The notes: generated from the sequence alone by a model not told the origin. 64,000 nucleotides of DNA from Bugula neritina (GCA_964035545.1 OZ037771.1:14015133-14079132), one strand, 5' to 3'. Shown: positions 25,231-39,047, counted from the stretch's first letter. Numbers and translations are program-made.

Positions 25231-26964
25231 TTACATCATATTTTAGCTTTAAAACAAGCATGTTATGTCCATTTGTTTATCACACCCCTGCAGTAAATAT
25301 GTCAAAAATTCCTTACTTTTGCTACCTAAAATTTCTTTTAAAATATAAGCAGCTACATAGAGCATTTTTTCAAGTTAGAAAATATGTATATATATTTTTC
25401 AACTACGTTTTAAAAGGAATACAAATATGTAAACCACAAAGCAGTGATTGTCTTCTTTCAATGCCATATTTTTGATGACACCAAGAAAGAAGGTGATAAT
25501 GCAACTCCTAAGAGCATGTGCACTAAATCGCTCCTCTGTCTGAGAGTATACCATTTGTATTAATGTATGAAGTCTTCAACATATATTTCAACTTATTTTT
25601 GCAAGTAACTCATGACAGTAAACTATATGCTTGCTTTTCTTCATGTGTGTGTGCGTGTGTGAGTGTGTGTGTAAAAATGCAGCACTCATAATAGTTGCTA
25701 TTTTATGAACAGCTTACTATAGCTACAGTTATATGTAATTGCATAGGAGTGTTGCAAGTGTTTGCTAAAAGATGGTATATAAAACATGTCGACGAATTTG
25801 TTGTAGAAAAATTTAAATAATTACTTAGCATTTAGCAATAAAATTGTTCATGTACAAATCAGAAACACCAAGTTGTATGCATATATTTCAAATAGTATAT
25901 GCATGAATTTGCAAAAAAAATTAGAACTTATACTTTCACTATGAGTATATGTTTTATATATGTGCTCATTTTGTATATACTGCACAATATGTTATTTACA
26001 ATGTTAAACCAAAATAATCAGAACTCAATATAGTGTAATACAGGCACATCTACAATGTTAACAAATATAACATTAAAAACAAGAAACAAAATTGTTGGTA
26101 TCTTTTACTTAATTTTTTACAAGCAAAAAATTATTCTTGCCGCAAACTAAATTTAAATGCTGAGGTTCGTAAAGTTATATGTTTGTTAAATTATTTTGCA
26201 TTTGTTTATATTCTACAAATAATTTCTACATCTTTTATATAATTGCGATATTTCTTTTCGTCTACTACATGCAGCTCATTATATGCATATGTAGGCTATA
26301 TACAATGCAGCATAAAATTTTATAATACTAAGCAAAAAATGCTATGAAAATAAAAACATTTTACAAAATGATATTATATTATGGTAGCAATAAAGTTGTA
26401 ATAGACTATTATTTAATGAGAAGACAATTATGTCTTTATAATGAAGATTGATAAATTTATAATATGAGCTGAAATTGAGTGAGAAGACAATTATGCTTTC
26501 AAAATACTTACAAGACTAAATTCTTATCTAATAGCTACAGTATTTAATATCCTTTGTTCAGAACAAAGTCTAAAAGGAGCGGATTTAAATAAAAATTCAG
26601 ACCTGCATTTGTTAAAACTTTTCAATCAAAATTATTACATTATATTATTCTTTCTCATAACTCCTAGCTTCTAAAACCTTTTGCATGAAAAAATTGATTT
26701 AGAATGCAAATTACTGCTAGAAATTGCCGTGTTTTAATGTCAACCCTAACTGTATCCACCACTTGTTTTAGTTGTTACGATCGTTGCCTAACCAATGAAG
26801 TTGAACTGGTTGTACCTCCAGCCAATCAATTACTTATTTCAATTGCGCCTCATTAGGCTAGGATCGTTGACGAAATCTATATAATGTAATACAAATCCCA
26901 TTACCACTGATTGACCCGAAGTTCTCTACGACTTTTATAGTGGTATAGGATAATAGATATACTG
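25231..26964. other. Right terminal region of giant element 1
   Basis: AT-rich and without recognisable gene; a GT-rich run lies at 25645-25673. The last ~250 bp align, inverted, with 39048-39300: shared motifs include CAGTATATCTATT at the tip, GATTGGCTG, GTGGTGGATA and an AGCAGTAATTTGCATTC-like stretch. Confidence 0.65.
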
Positions 26965-26972
26965 GCAAATTT
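26965..26972. repeat. Right 8-bp target site duplication
   Basis: GCAAATTT, identical to 9976-9983, directly followed by 'acccttacttatatt', the expected continuation of the interrupted repeat unit. Confidence 0.85.
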
Positions 26973-29900
26973 ACCCTTACTTATATTTGTATTGTGTAAT
27001 TATACCCAGTGCAGCTATAGTTTTACTTGTGTCATTTTTTTCCCAACATCATATAAAGCTTCTCACCTCTTGTAATAGCAAGTTGAACTAATAATCTAGC
27101 TGGTGCCATGACCAAATGATGTAATATATAAATTATATGGTGATAGGAGCAACAATGTAGTATAATATGAGAATTGTCTCCCTTGCAAATGTAGTCGCTT
27201 TATATGCTGGTAATGAGTGTAAAATACTTATACTCATGCTATATGGAGTTGATGCAACATGGATTGTATAATCACATAGTATTCTAATATCTTTGCAATC
27301 ATGGTACATGCGAAGTAGAGGATGGGGTCAAAGTTTAAAAAACCTGAATAAATGGTCTCGGGTAAGAATGGCACAGGCGCAAGTTAGCACAGGCAAAAAT
27401 AGCAAAGAAAAAGTGGTGCAGATAATAATGGCAGCAGTGATATAATGGCACAAATGGAAAAGGATGGGAAATTGTGAAAAAAATTTAATATTAGGGTTTG
27501 AGGTTTTGGATGGGATTAGTTGGGACTGGAGATTAGGGGTTTGAGGTTGGAGTTAGAAGTTGCATGGAGGCTTAACTTTGCATGTAGGGGTTTGGGTTTT
27601 TGGGTAAATATAAAATCAGTGTGCCATTTTACAAGCTTTTCTATTTGTGTCATAGTGTTTTCCCATGCTGTTATTTACTGTTTCACTGCTGCCTGCTACA
27701 TTTATTGTGTGCCACTTTTATCTATATAATTATATGCATACAATAAGTATCACAAATTAAAAGTTGCTGCAGGAAAATTGACAAACACCTGCATGCAGTT
27801 AAAGTCTAAAGTAGTTTCTATAAAAGCTGCCTGATAAATATTGTCGAGGCAGACTAACGCCAAGTCTTCAAGTGTTGAGAGAATAAACAGATGTGTATCA
27901 GAGACTACGTCAGTCAGTTTTATCTAAACTCATAGTATAACTATATATAGTAACTTTCCAGAGCTGGGTATAATAGCTGTTATAATATACTGCTGATGTA
28001 CAAGATAGACACTTGGGCTTTCACAGCTGCTTGTTTAAAATACTATCTTCTTTGCTTCACCATCCATTTAATTATATATTGTAAATGTAATAATTATTAA
28101 GGTGCCTTAAGCAATAATGCCTACTATAGTTGGCACAGGTACAAATAAAACAATTAGTAAAAATAGCACAAATTAAAAAAAATAAATTAAAAGGAATACT
28201 GATGTTAATTTTGCTCAAACCCAAACCACTATTCTGCTAACCCCTAAACCCAAAAACCTATATATAGTTTTCAAAACTCAAACTCTTCTCTATACTCCCA
28301 GCTTCAACCTCAAATCACACTATAATAAAATGTGCTATTCATTTAGTTTCCAATTGTGCAAATTTACCCGTATTATTTCTATTGTGCCAATTAACCAGTG
28401 CAGCTATAGTTTTACCTATGTCATTTTTTATTCAACATCATACATATATAACCTCCCACATCATATTATGAGAGCAAGTTGAAGAAATAATATATATGTT
28501 AGCATGATGTAATAGATAAATGAGATGGTGAAAAGAGCAACAATGTGGTATAATATTAGAATTGTCTCCCTTGCAAATGTAGTCACTTTATATGCTGGTA
28601 ATGAGTGTAAAATACTTATGGATCACTAAGTGTATATGAGAATATAGTTTAAGGTAGAAATGTTTAACATTTACAAATATGTTACAAAATATTATCACAT
28701 AATAGATAATAATGGTAAAACAAATATCAATAAAATAATATACACACACTTAATAGTGAAGCTATATACTGTAGGTTGTATATCATGACTGAACACTGAA
28801 GATAATATTCAATAACTCATGCTATATATGGAGTTGTAACATGGGTTGTATAATCACATAGTATTCTATAATCAAGTAGTACACATTTGGAGTATACAAT
28901 GGGGTTAAAGTTTGCATGGTATAAATGGCAGAGTGAATTTTGTGCAGATAATTGCATAGTACAAAAGGAAAATTATACAAATGCGCCACATTATTAAACT
29001 TGTGGTTTGGGGTTGAAGGGGTGGGTTTGGGTTTTGTGGTTTGGCAGGGTTGGGTTGTGGGTAGTTAGGTGTAGGGCAATTTGGAGTTGGGGTTTTTGGT
29101 TTGGGGTTTGAGTTTTGGCAATTATGACATCAGCTATAAATTTGCCATTTTACATACATTTGTATTTGTGACAGTTTCCCATGCAGTCATTTACTGTTTC
29201 AGTGTTGCCTGTGCCATTCATTGTGTGCCACTTTTAGCTATGATCAAATTTATATAATAAGCATCACACATTAAAGTTTGCTGCACAAGAGTCGACCAAC
29301 ACTATGTAGGCTAAATCTAAAGTAGTTTCTATAAAAGCTGCCTGATAAATATTGTCGAGGCAGACTAACTCTAAGTCTTCAAGTGTTGAGAGAATAAACA
29401 GATGTGTATCAGAGACTACGTCAGTCAGTTTTATCTAAACTCATAGTATAACTATATATATAGTAACTTTCCAGAGGGTGTAGTAGCTGTTATAATATGC
29501 TGCTGACGTACAAGATAGACACCTGGACTTTCACAACTGGTTGTTCAAAAAATATTATTTTCTTTACCTCACCATCCATTTAATGAATTGTTAATCAAAT
29601 AATATTAAGGTGCCTTAAGCAATAATGCATACTATAGTTGGTACAGGTACAAATAAAACAATTAGTAAAAATAGCACAAATTAAAAAAATAAATGAAAAG
29701 GAATACTGATGTTAATTGTGCTCAAACCCAAACCACTATATATACTGCTAACCCCTAAACCCAAAAACCTATAGCTTTCAAAACTCCAAACCCTCAAACC
29801 CCTCCCTATACTCGCAGCTTCAATCTCAAATCACACTATAATAAAATGTGGTATTCATTTAGTTTCCAATTGTGCACTTAATTATTACTGGTGCAAATTT

Positions 29901-31560
29901 ACTTGTATTATTTCTATTGTGCCAATTAACCAGTGCAGCTATAGTTATAGCTATGTCATTTTTTACTAAACATCATATATAACCTCCCACATCATATTAT
30001 GAGAGCAAGTTGAAGAAATATCATATATGTTAGCATGATGTAATATATAAATTATACGGTGATAAGAGCAACAATGTGGTATAATATTAGAATTGTCTCC
30101 CTTACAAATGTAGTCACTTCAAGTGCTGGTAATGAGTGTAAATACTTATGAATCACTAAGTGTATATGAGAAGATAGTTTAAAGTAGAAATGCCTAAGAT
30201 TTGCACGACTGTTACGAAAACATTATCACATTGTAGATAGATCAAATAGTATAAAGTATATCAAATAGTTATAGAAACACACTTATATAATAGACGTGAA
30301 ACTATGTTGTATATCATGACTGAACACTGAAGATAATATTCAATAATTCATCCTATATGGAGTTGTAATATGGGTTGCATAATCACATAGTATACAAATA
30401 TCATTGCAATTATAAGTGCACATGTGGAGGATGCAATTGGGTTAAAGTTAGCACGCAGGTAAAATTGGCAAAGTGAATTTGGTGCTTAAGTAATTATGGT
30501 GCTAATGAAAAATTAATTAAATGTGCCACAGTTACATATTTGGGGTTTGTGGTTTGGGGTTTGGTGTTTGGAGGAGGTTTGGGGTTTGGGGTATAAGTTA
30601 GGGGTAGGGCTTTGGAGTTGGAGTCCGGTTTTCTGCTTGGGGTTTGAGTTTGGGCAAATATAGCAACCTACTTTTCTATTTGTGCCACTTTTATCTATAA
30701 TCGAAAAAATATAATAAGCATCAAACATTAGAATTTGCTGCAAGAAAATTGACACACACCGCATGTAAATAAAATTTAGAGTAGTTTCTAAAAGCTGCCT
30801 GATAAATATTGTCGAGGCAGACTAACTTCAAGTCTTCAAGTGTTGGGAGAATAAGCAGATGTGCATCAGAGACTACGTCAGTCAGTTTTATCTAAACTCA
30901 TAATATAACTATATATAGTAACTTTCCAGAGGGTTTAATAGCTGTCATAATATGCTGTCGACGTACAAGGTAGACACATGGACTTTCACAGCTGCAGTTG
31001 TTTAAAATATTATCTTCTTTATTTCAAGCAGTATGTTACTATAAATTACACCAATCAAATTAATCGAACAATAAACAATATCAAGATGCTATGGCTATAA
31101 TACATAGTATATTTTGCACAAGTAGAAACAACACAGGTAATAATATCACAAATGAAAAAGCAAGTAAAATGGCACACTGATAATAATCTTGCTCAAACCC
31201 AAACTCCTACCTCTAGCCAGCCAATACCAAGCCTCAAAATCCATAACACTTCTCCTGTAACGCTAAAATTCCAATTTCTCAAACTTACAATCCTCCAAAC
31301 CCTTTACCCTACCCTGTACCCCCCCCCTCCAAGATGTGCATGGCTAGCTATAATACAGAGTATATAAGTCAGCACTGATGCAAGTAGCAGAGGTAATAAT
31401 GACACAAATGAAAAAGTAAGTAACATGATACACTGGTAATAATTTGGTTCAAACTCAAACCCAAGCTCTTATAGCCTCTAACCCTCAGCACCAAACCCCC
31501 TACTTTTAGCCAATCAAACCAAAACCACTATTAGCTTGACTAACATCACATCCTGTAACC
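26965..31560 (+). repeat. Repeat units 4 (end), 5, 6 and decaying 7
   Basis: The 1.5 kb family continues, with unit starts at 27251, 28835 and 30364 (periods 1584 and 1529 bp). G-rich blocks lie at about 27493-27605, 29003-29115 and 30538-30655; C-rich blocks at 28217-28310, 29725-29825 and 31190-31330. A partial second C-rich block lies at 31440-31520. Similarity fades by about 31560. Confidence 0.85.
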
Positions 31561-32409
31561 TTCTGAGAACATACTTCTCGTTTGTTATGCTGAAGAAGAT
31601 TCCTTGAAACGTGAGGCTTGCTATAAAATGGTTTGAACACAAAATATATGCAGTTAGATTATATATAATAATCATATCTTAGTTCACTCAGGCTACCCCA
31701 GGCTTTGTGGTTAGGAAAGCTTGGGTTTGTAGATTGCTTGCTGCTCGACTTGTTGCTATGTACCTCATGTATGTTTGCTTGTATAAGGTAAAGTGACACA
31801 ATATGATGGTAAATTTGCCCATACTTCAATTCTCAACAAACTCAAACCCCAACCCCTTCTTAATGAGATGTCTATATTCTCTCCCCCTGACTTTATGTTG
31901 CCTCTCCAAATATTCAAATATAAAACATACTTTTATTTTCTCAGCTGAAAAGGATTCATATAGAAATATAAGGCCTGCCGTATTATACTATATTAATCTG
32001 CACTACAATCCAATTATATATAATTTATTACGTACAATAATATAAAATTATATACTACGTATTATAGTATTTATGAAAAACGAAAGAATTGAAACAGATG
32101 TTATATATTCATGGAATAAAAACTTGCCTTAACATAAGTGAATTTTAAACTACACTGCCGAATTTTATTTTCTAACAGTCTCAAAAATTATATTAAGTAG
32201 ATAATATTCTAAACAAATATGGCTCTTAATAAAAGCATAGAAACTACTTGCATATATCATAAAAATAAGATAACTCCAATTATGTTCAACACATCTTTCT
32301 GATGGGAACTAACATATGCTGCTGGTGATTTGATATAAAGTTTGTAACTTTGCTAGATAGACTTCATTTGTGGAAAACATTCACTTTAGGTAGACGTTAC
32401 AAAGAAAAG
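31561..32409. other. Upstream region of the NHL gene
   Basis: AT-rich unique-looking sequence between the repeat array and the first exon. A promoter should lie here, but I found no distinctive TATA or initiator arrangement among the many AT-rich runs. Confidence 0.4.
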
Positions 32410-35400
32410 ATGTACTGGTGGTACATAGCTGTAAGTATAATTTATATTTTTCTATAACACTCAAAGTTCATTACTTTTTTACATTTTGAAATTTCAAGCA
32501 TTAAGTATATTGTAAATATCATAATAATAATATATGTTTTAGATTCTGCTGATAGTCTGTGGACAGACAACTGCTGATAGGAATAATGCAACAAGGTAAG
32601 TGTAGACTACATGGTTATGTTGATATATACATATGAACTGTCTTTACACACGGCTTTATAATTATGCAAGATATGTAATCAATAATGTTGCTATGGTTAC
32701 GTGCCTTAATTTACTCACTATAAAATTATATTAGTATTAATTATTATATATTCATTATAGAGCTGCTATTTGTGTCAATTAATTTAGAATTGATTAAATA
32801 TAAAAATATAATTGAATTTTCCATAAAATATTTACTGATTAAATTGTGAAATAGTTTTTATATGCATTAGAACTTTTTGTGTTTAATAATTTATAGCGCT
32901 GTTTAAATATTGAAAACAGAAAATAGAGTTTTTATAAAATAATATACTGTTTCATCATGATAAATATTACACAAAACACATGCTTACATTTTTATAGAAC
33001 TTAAAATACTAGAAAATACAGCTAAAACTATTTTGTGCATCTCAAGTATATAATGTACAAAGTCAAGAAAATGCATTGTTTTGGTTAACAACACTTTGTT
33101 GGCTACTTTCAATTGCTATATAAGTGGATGAAATAGAACTTTGTTTATGAATGATAGTAGTCCAATAATTTGTTTACAATGCATATAGGAGTGTTTTATT
33201 ATAACAGTAAAGTTGATGATCCACACACATATCTAATTCACTTTTATTGCAGTAATGTAATTGATAATCTACATAATATAAATAAGAAACTATGGGCTGT
33301 AGCAATAATTAATAGTCACACAGTGGTATATACATAATAGCTGTAACATATAGTATACAGCTTAAGCTCATAGTTTTTTAATTCAATCATAGCTGCAGCT
33401 CAAATAAAATTGATAGTTAATAGATTGAAATATTCATAAATATTTATCATCTTTTTTATTACAGCATATCCTTCAAGAAAGCAGAACTGTACCTTACAAC
33501 TTCTTACTTCACCTATCATATGGAACTTGATAAATACAAGAATGATGGAAGCCTCCTCCTCGGTACCACCTCTGGTCTACTAACTACTGATGGGCAGACA
33601 ACTTCAACTCTTGTGTCATTTAGGGTAACAAGTTTCACACAAATCAATATGACTCACGTTGTTTTGACAGACTGGTACAATCACTGTATTAAACTGTTGA
33701 CTAGAGAAGATAACAATATTAAAGTTATGGCAGGATCATGTGGTACCAGTGGCTACAAAGAAGGAGCAGTAGGGGTGGGACAGTTCAAGTACCCTTGGGG
33801 AGTACAGATAGATGTTAGGAACCCAAGAAAGCTATTAGTAACTGATGACAATAATCATGCCTTAAGGTCTGTTGATATGAAGACAGGAGAACTGAGTACA
33901 GTAATAAATACTGGGTTCAGTGGTCCTGGAGGATTTCTGTGGGCTGGCAGACAGTTGCTAGTAGCTAATCGTAATCACTACATATCACAAGTGAGCTGGT
34001 CCAGCAATGGAAGAGTTAGTAACACTCTATTGGCTGGTTCAACTACAAGTGGTGGTGATGTGATTGGCTCGTTTGACAATGCTAGATTTAACTATCCTAC
34101 TGATATTGAAGAAGTGGCAGACAATCTGTACCTGGTTGCTGACTATAATAATAGAAAACTCAAGCTAATGGATATGAAGAAGAGGATAGTTGGTCCAGTC
34201 TGCTTTAAAGGAGAAGATCCGTGTACAGAGAGTAGCTTGCTTCCTGATAGACCGTGGTCTTTGTTGAATGTGGGTGGAGCAATCTATGTTGGAATGTACC
34301 GGAATATCTATAAGTTGAGTGGTGAGTGAAATCTATACATATTATGCAATAAATGTATGCAGGTGTTTATACTATATAGCTTAGTATAGCTTATACTATT
34401 TATAAAAATACATATAATATAATACATACATACTATATATATATAGCATAACATATTATATTATATGTTGTAGTATATAGTATATAAAATATATAAATAT
34501 ACAATAACAGTGTAGAATATACATATATACTGTCCATATCTCACTATAATGCTATAATTAATATAGTGTATGTATAGTGTATAGGCATATTAAACATCAA
34601 TATCAATACTATAATATTATTATATTATCATTATAATGTACTTGAGGAGTGCTAAAGAAGCATGAAACTAATAGTAGCACAATAAGACAACATCCAATTA
34701 AATTGCTCTTTTTCTTGATAACAAAATTGCTAAGTATTGTACATATAATAATTTAAGCACTCTTTTATTTGCTGTGCAGATTGTCCTTATAACAATCTCA
34801 CTGCTTCATTGACACCTGGTCAAACTACAGCAATAGTCCTGTTGGCAGACGAACACTCCATAGAGCTTCCCGAAGGGGCTTTTCGATTAACAAAGAAACA
34901 CAACTCTGAGATATGTGTCTATTACGTCATAGTCACAAGTAAGTGGCTGAAAGTGAAAAACAAGATAGATCCCATATAAAACGATTACCTAATCAATGCA
35001 CTGCAAGTGTATTTTGTTTCACAGTAAATCTAAAAAAGTATAAAACCTAATGGTTGTTATAATTTTAATTATAAAAAAATCATTTTTAGTCTATATATGA
35101 AGCTATAACAATATTCAGTTGAGATTTGTTTAAAAAAAGCAGGTTTTTTTTATTAGAAACGGAGGTTTTAATTTTCCTTTTGCAGTTTGTCTAGTTTGCA
35201 AAAGCTCTGCATGGAGTGTTTAGTATACTGCATTAAATACAACTCTTTTGTTATCTTTGTCTAAGCGGATGCTGGAAAAAATAAATTTTATTTAGGAACA
35301 ACCCAAATCTCAACAATTAGTGCTGTATAGCAACATAATTCTATTGTGCTATAAAAATACTTTTTAATATAAACATGTATCACCTGCATATGTTTTTTAA

Positions 35401-36595
35401 CATTGGTGGGACTTTTTCCAAACTCAAATGAAAAACACTAATTTATTTGTAGAGTCCGAGATAGTGAGAAGATTGACATTCAAAGCAGAGTATGACGTGA
35501 CATGTGACTTACTCAATGGCTATATTAGCAGAGCTGTACTGAGATCTACATTGACTCACAGGAGAGATCAAATTCAAAAGATCTGTGCTGGTAGTAAATA
35601 TGATGTGTACTGTTTGTTATCTTTCTGGGAGATTGTTATGGAATTCTTACACTGATGATTTTTGTAGTCCTGAGTGGATAGTTTTATTAGAAGTATGTTA
35701 ATGAAATTCCTTGTTTTTTTTCATAATTTCAAGTGTGTGAATATAGAGATATAAAGATTCGAAAGATCATGGTTGCGTGTATTTTAATAATATAATGTAA
35801 ACTACGATAAATTTGTAGCTTCAGCTGTTTATTTGGTAAATTTCTAACTGACCCATTTTTTAAAATATTGAATTGCTATTATAGTTTCCTTGTGCTAATG
35901 CAATATCAATATAGTATTTTAGTGACCTGAATATTTATCTCATGTAGATTGTACAATATCTGCCACACTTGAACCATTCTATGACTGTACCAATAATCTC
36001 TTAACTCTCTACTGGCCAACTGATGAGCTGTATCCTGCCACCATCTTGGAACCTCCGGCAGTGTTGAGTGATGAACTGAAAAAGAGGCTGAATCAATTTG
36101 ATGCTACGAGAGCTCTCGAGATTTTCATTCCTTCCCATAAGCCACCGTGAGTCTGATACTCTATAGCAGCCTTTTTGTAGGGTTTTGTAGTTTGAAGCAA
36201 TGTTTGGCTCACTTTTTGGAAAATATTGAACAATAAGTAAAATAGAATCGGAACGAAAAATATTTGCTTTGTTCCCCTTATAGCTAAAATATGTAGATAT
36301 AAAAAATTTGAAAAGAAAATCATTATTTGTGCAGTTTTAATAAATATATATGACTAATTATATGCTGGAATTGCATGGTAATGTTGTCTACAAGCACTGT
36401 GGCTTCTAACTCAGGTCAATGTGAAGTTACCGCTCATTATATAATTAACAGGATATTATATTATTATATTATATTATTCACAGGATAGTTGCTGCTAAGA
36501 AGAACTCAAAGGGAGAAGCCATGCAGATAATTCTTCATTCAACCTGTGCTGATGAGACTCAAACTTATGATGCTATCAAGGACATGTGTACCTAG
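32410..36595 (+). CDS. Secreted NHL-repeat protein, seven exons
   Basis: Exons 32410-32430, 32543-32595, 33465-34321, 34780-34938, 35453-35590, 35948-36146 and 36484-36595 join in frame with GT-AG borders to give about 512 residues. The start is the ATG that opens a signal peptide (MYWWYIAILLIVCG, followed by polar sequence), so the protein is probably secreted. Residues ~77-311 hold about five NHL-type beta-propeller blades, for example VVLTDWYNHCIKLL, LLVTDDNNHALRSVD, QLLVANRNHYISQV and NLYLVADYNNRKLKLMD. NHL propellers bind proteins, RNA or other ligands; the ligand here is unknown. The C-terminal ~200 residues contain two DC-starting segments (DCPYNNL and DCTISATLEPFYDC) and paired cysteines, suggesting an extracellular disulphide-bonded region that I do not recognise. 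The exon 5 donor at 35591 (GTAGTA) was chosen because it alone keeps phase; reading through would end the protein at 35655. No stop interrupts the model, so the gene looks intact. Confidence 0.85.
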
Positions 36596-36773
36596 ATTGC
36601 TGACCAATCAGCAGCATTTGGATGCATTCACATTGTTTGTTGTCTAACTAAAAGCTACCACAAGCTACATGGAACGGGATTGCTAAGCCTTGATAGCTTA
36701 CATCCAAATCATCTATAATCATGAATGTCTAATTCTATGTGATTTATTAACTTTGTGTGTTGAAATGTCTCTG

Positions 36774-36779
36774 ATTAAA
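36774..36779 (+). promoter_or_regulatory. Possible polyadenylation signal of the NHL gene
   Basis: ATTAAA about 180 bp after the stop codon, followed by a T/G-rich stretch (36802-36822), as expected for a polyadenylation site. No AATAAA lies nearer. Confidence 0.35.
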
Positions 36780-36899
36780 AGTTTGATTTTGCAGTGAAAA
36801 CCTTTTGCCTTGTTTTGTAGTCTTAACTTTCACCTAGTAAATTCATTAGAGTGAAAGACTATAAGTATTGACACATTTGTTTTCAGCAGATAGATACTT

Positions 36900-39047
36900 A
36901 CATGGATCATACTGAGTTTATAAACACACTTAATAGTGAAACTATGTTGTTGTATATCATGACTGCATGAACACTGAAGATAATATTCAATAACTCATGA
37001 TATATGGAGTTGTAACATGGGTTATATAATCACATAGTATTCTAATATATTTGCAATCAGGGTACATGTGAAGTAGAGAATGGGGTCAAAGTTTAAAAAA
37101 TCTGAATAAATAGTCTCTGGTAAGAATGACAATAGCAAAGGTTAGCACAGGTGAAAATGGCAAAGCAAAATTGGCGCAGGTAATAATGGCACCAGCAATT
37201 TAATAGCGCAAATGGAATAATTACAGGTTTAATGTGACACATTTTTGATATATTCAGGTTTTAGGTTCGGAATGGAATGAGTGGGGGACTGGGAATAAGG
37301 GGTTTGGGGTTGGAAGTGCTGTTTAATTTTGTGGGGATGGTGTTTGGGTTTGGGTAAATATACCATCAGTGTACAATTTTACTTACTTTTCCATTTCTGC
37401 CATAATGTTTTCCATGCCGTTGCTTATTGTGTCAATGTTGCTTCTGCTATTTATAGCTTGCCACTTTTGCCAGTGCCATTTATAGCGTGCCACTTTTATA
37501 TCTATACAATCAAATAAGTATAATGAGCATAGCTAGTATGCATACCTTAGAAGTTGCTGCAAGAAAGTTGACAAACACTGCATTTAGGTTAAATCTAGAG
37601 TAGCTTTCAAAAGCTACATAATAAATATTGTCCAGGCAGACTAAGTCCAAGTCTTCAAGTGTTGAGAGAATAAACAGATGTGTATCAGAGACTACGTCAG
37701 TCAGTTTTATCTAAACTCAAAGTATAACTATATATACATATAGTAACTTTCCAGAGGGTATGCATGATAACTGTCATATATTATACTGCTGACGTACAAG
37801 ATAGACACCTGCATGGACCTTCACAGCTGGTTGTTTAAAATACTATCTTCTTTACCTCATCATCCATTTGATTAGATTGTAAATATAAAACTAAGGTGAC
37901 TTTAGCTATAATACATAGTATTATAGCTATTCTTTACCTCACCATTCATTTAATGAATTGTAAATATATTATTAAGGTTTAATTAGCTATGATACATAGT
38001 ATAGTTGACACAAGTACAAATAGCACAAGTAAAACAAATAAATTAAATGGCACACTTATAGCTGATGTTAATTTTGCCCAAGCCCAAACCCTTACCTCTA
38101 TCGACTCCAACTCTACGTACCCAAACCCCTCGCACTTAGTCCACCAATAGTAAACCCCAAACCCCTACCTTTAGTCTCTCACCCCTTACCCCAAAACCCA
38201 AACCACTATACTGCTAACAACTAAACCTAAAAACCTATAGTTTTCAAAACCCTATCCTCAAACCCTTCCCTATACTCCCAGCTTTAACCTCAAATCACAC
38301 TATAATAAAATGTGCTATTCATTTAGTTTCCAATTGTGCAATTAGAATTATTATCAGTGCAATTTTACCTGTATTATTTTTATTGTGTCATTTTACCCCA
38401 AACGTTGTGCAATTAGAATTATTATCAGTGCAATTTTACCTGTATTATTTTTATTGTGTCATTTTACCCAGTGCAGCTATAGTTTTACTTGGGTCATTTT
38501 TATCAAACAGTATAATGCATCTCTCTTCACAATAGCAAGTTGAAAAAGTAATATAGATGGTGCCATGACCAAATGATGTAATATCTAAATGATGTAACGA
38601 TAAGAGCAACAATGTGGTGTGTAATATTAGAGTTGTATCCCTTACAAATGTAGTCACTTTATATGCTGGTAATGAGTGTAATATACTTATGGATCACTAA
38701 GTGTATATGGCAAGACAGTGTATAAAATAGGAGTGCGCTTACCATTTGCAAATCCGTTACGAAATACCATCACATAGTAGATAATAAATCACATAGTATA
38801 AAGGATATCAAATAGTATAATAACACTTATAAAATAATATATGAATTAGTATATCGAATAGTATATTAACACACTCAATAGTAAAATTAAAACGTTGTAT
38901 ATCATGACTAAACACTGAAAATAATATTCAATAACTCTTGCTATATATGGAGTTAATGTAACATGGGTTGTATAATCACATGGTATTCTAATATCAAGTA
39001 GTACACATGTGGAGTATACAATAGGGTTAAAGTTCGCATGGTATAAA
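36900..39047 (+). repeat. Repeat units 8 and start of 9
   Basis: The 1.5 kb family reappears downstream of the gene: the tail of a unit from about 36925, unit starts at 37011 and 38955, a G-rich block at 37255-37355 and a C-rich block at 38075-38290. Two small internal duplications are visible: 38341-38395 is repeated at 38407-38462, and 'cattaaggt..ttagctataatacatag' recurs near 37895 and 37975. The unit is cut at 39047. Confidence 0.85.

Larger units (their letters stand above)
9984..26964. mobile_element. 16,981-bp insertion (giant element copy 1)
   Basis: Both borders are defined by interruption of one ~1.5 kb repeat unit: the unit runs to 9983 and resumes in register at 26965, with GCAAATTT present on both sides. 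The ends are CAGTGCATC on the left and, read inward from the right, CAGTATATC (7 of 9 identical). An 8-bp duplication and CAG ends are known from hAT and P elements; Merlin and Zisupton also make 8-bp duplications. No transposase of any of these was recognised inside. The interior holds an 8.5 kb block shared in inverted orientation with copy 2, a tRNA-like sequence, exon-like stretches, two small nested elements and a non-LTR retrotransposon fragment. The right-terminal ~250 bp align with the left end of copy 2 at 39048, so this is a repeated family rather than a one-off event. Confidence 0.75.

Noticed and set aside
9984-26964. Polinton/Maverick or other virus-like giant element
   Set aside because: The target duplication is 8 bp rather than 6 and no integrase, polymerase B, packaging ATPase or capsid sequence was seen.
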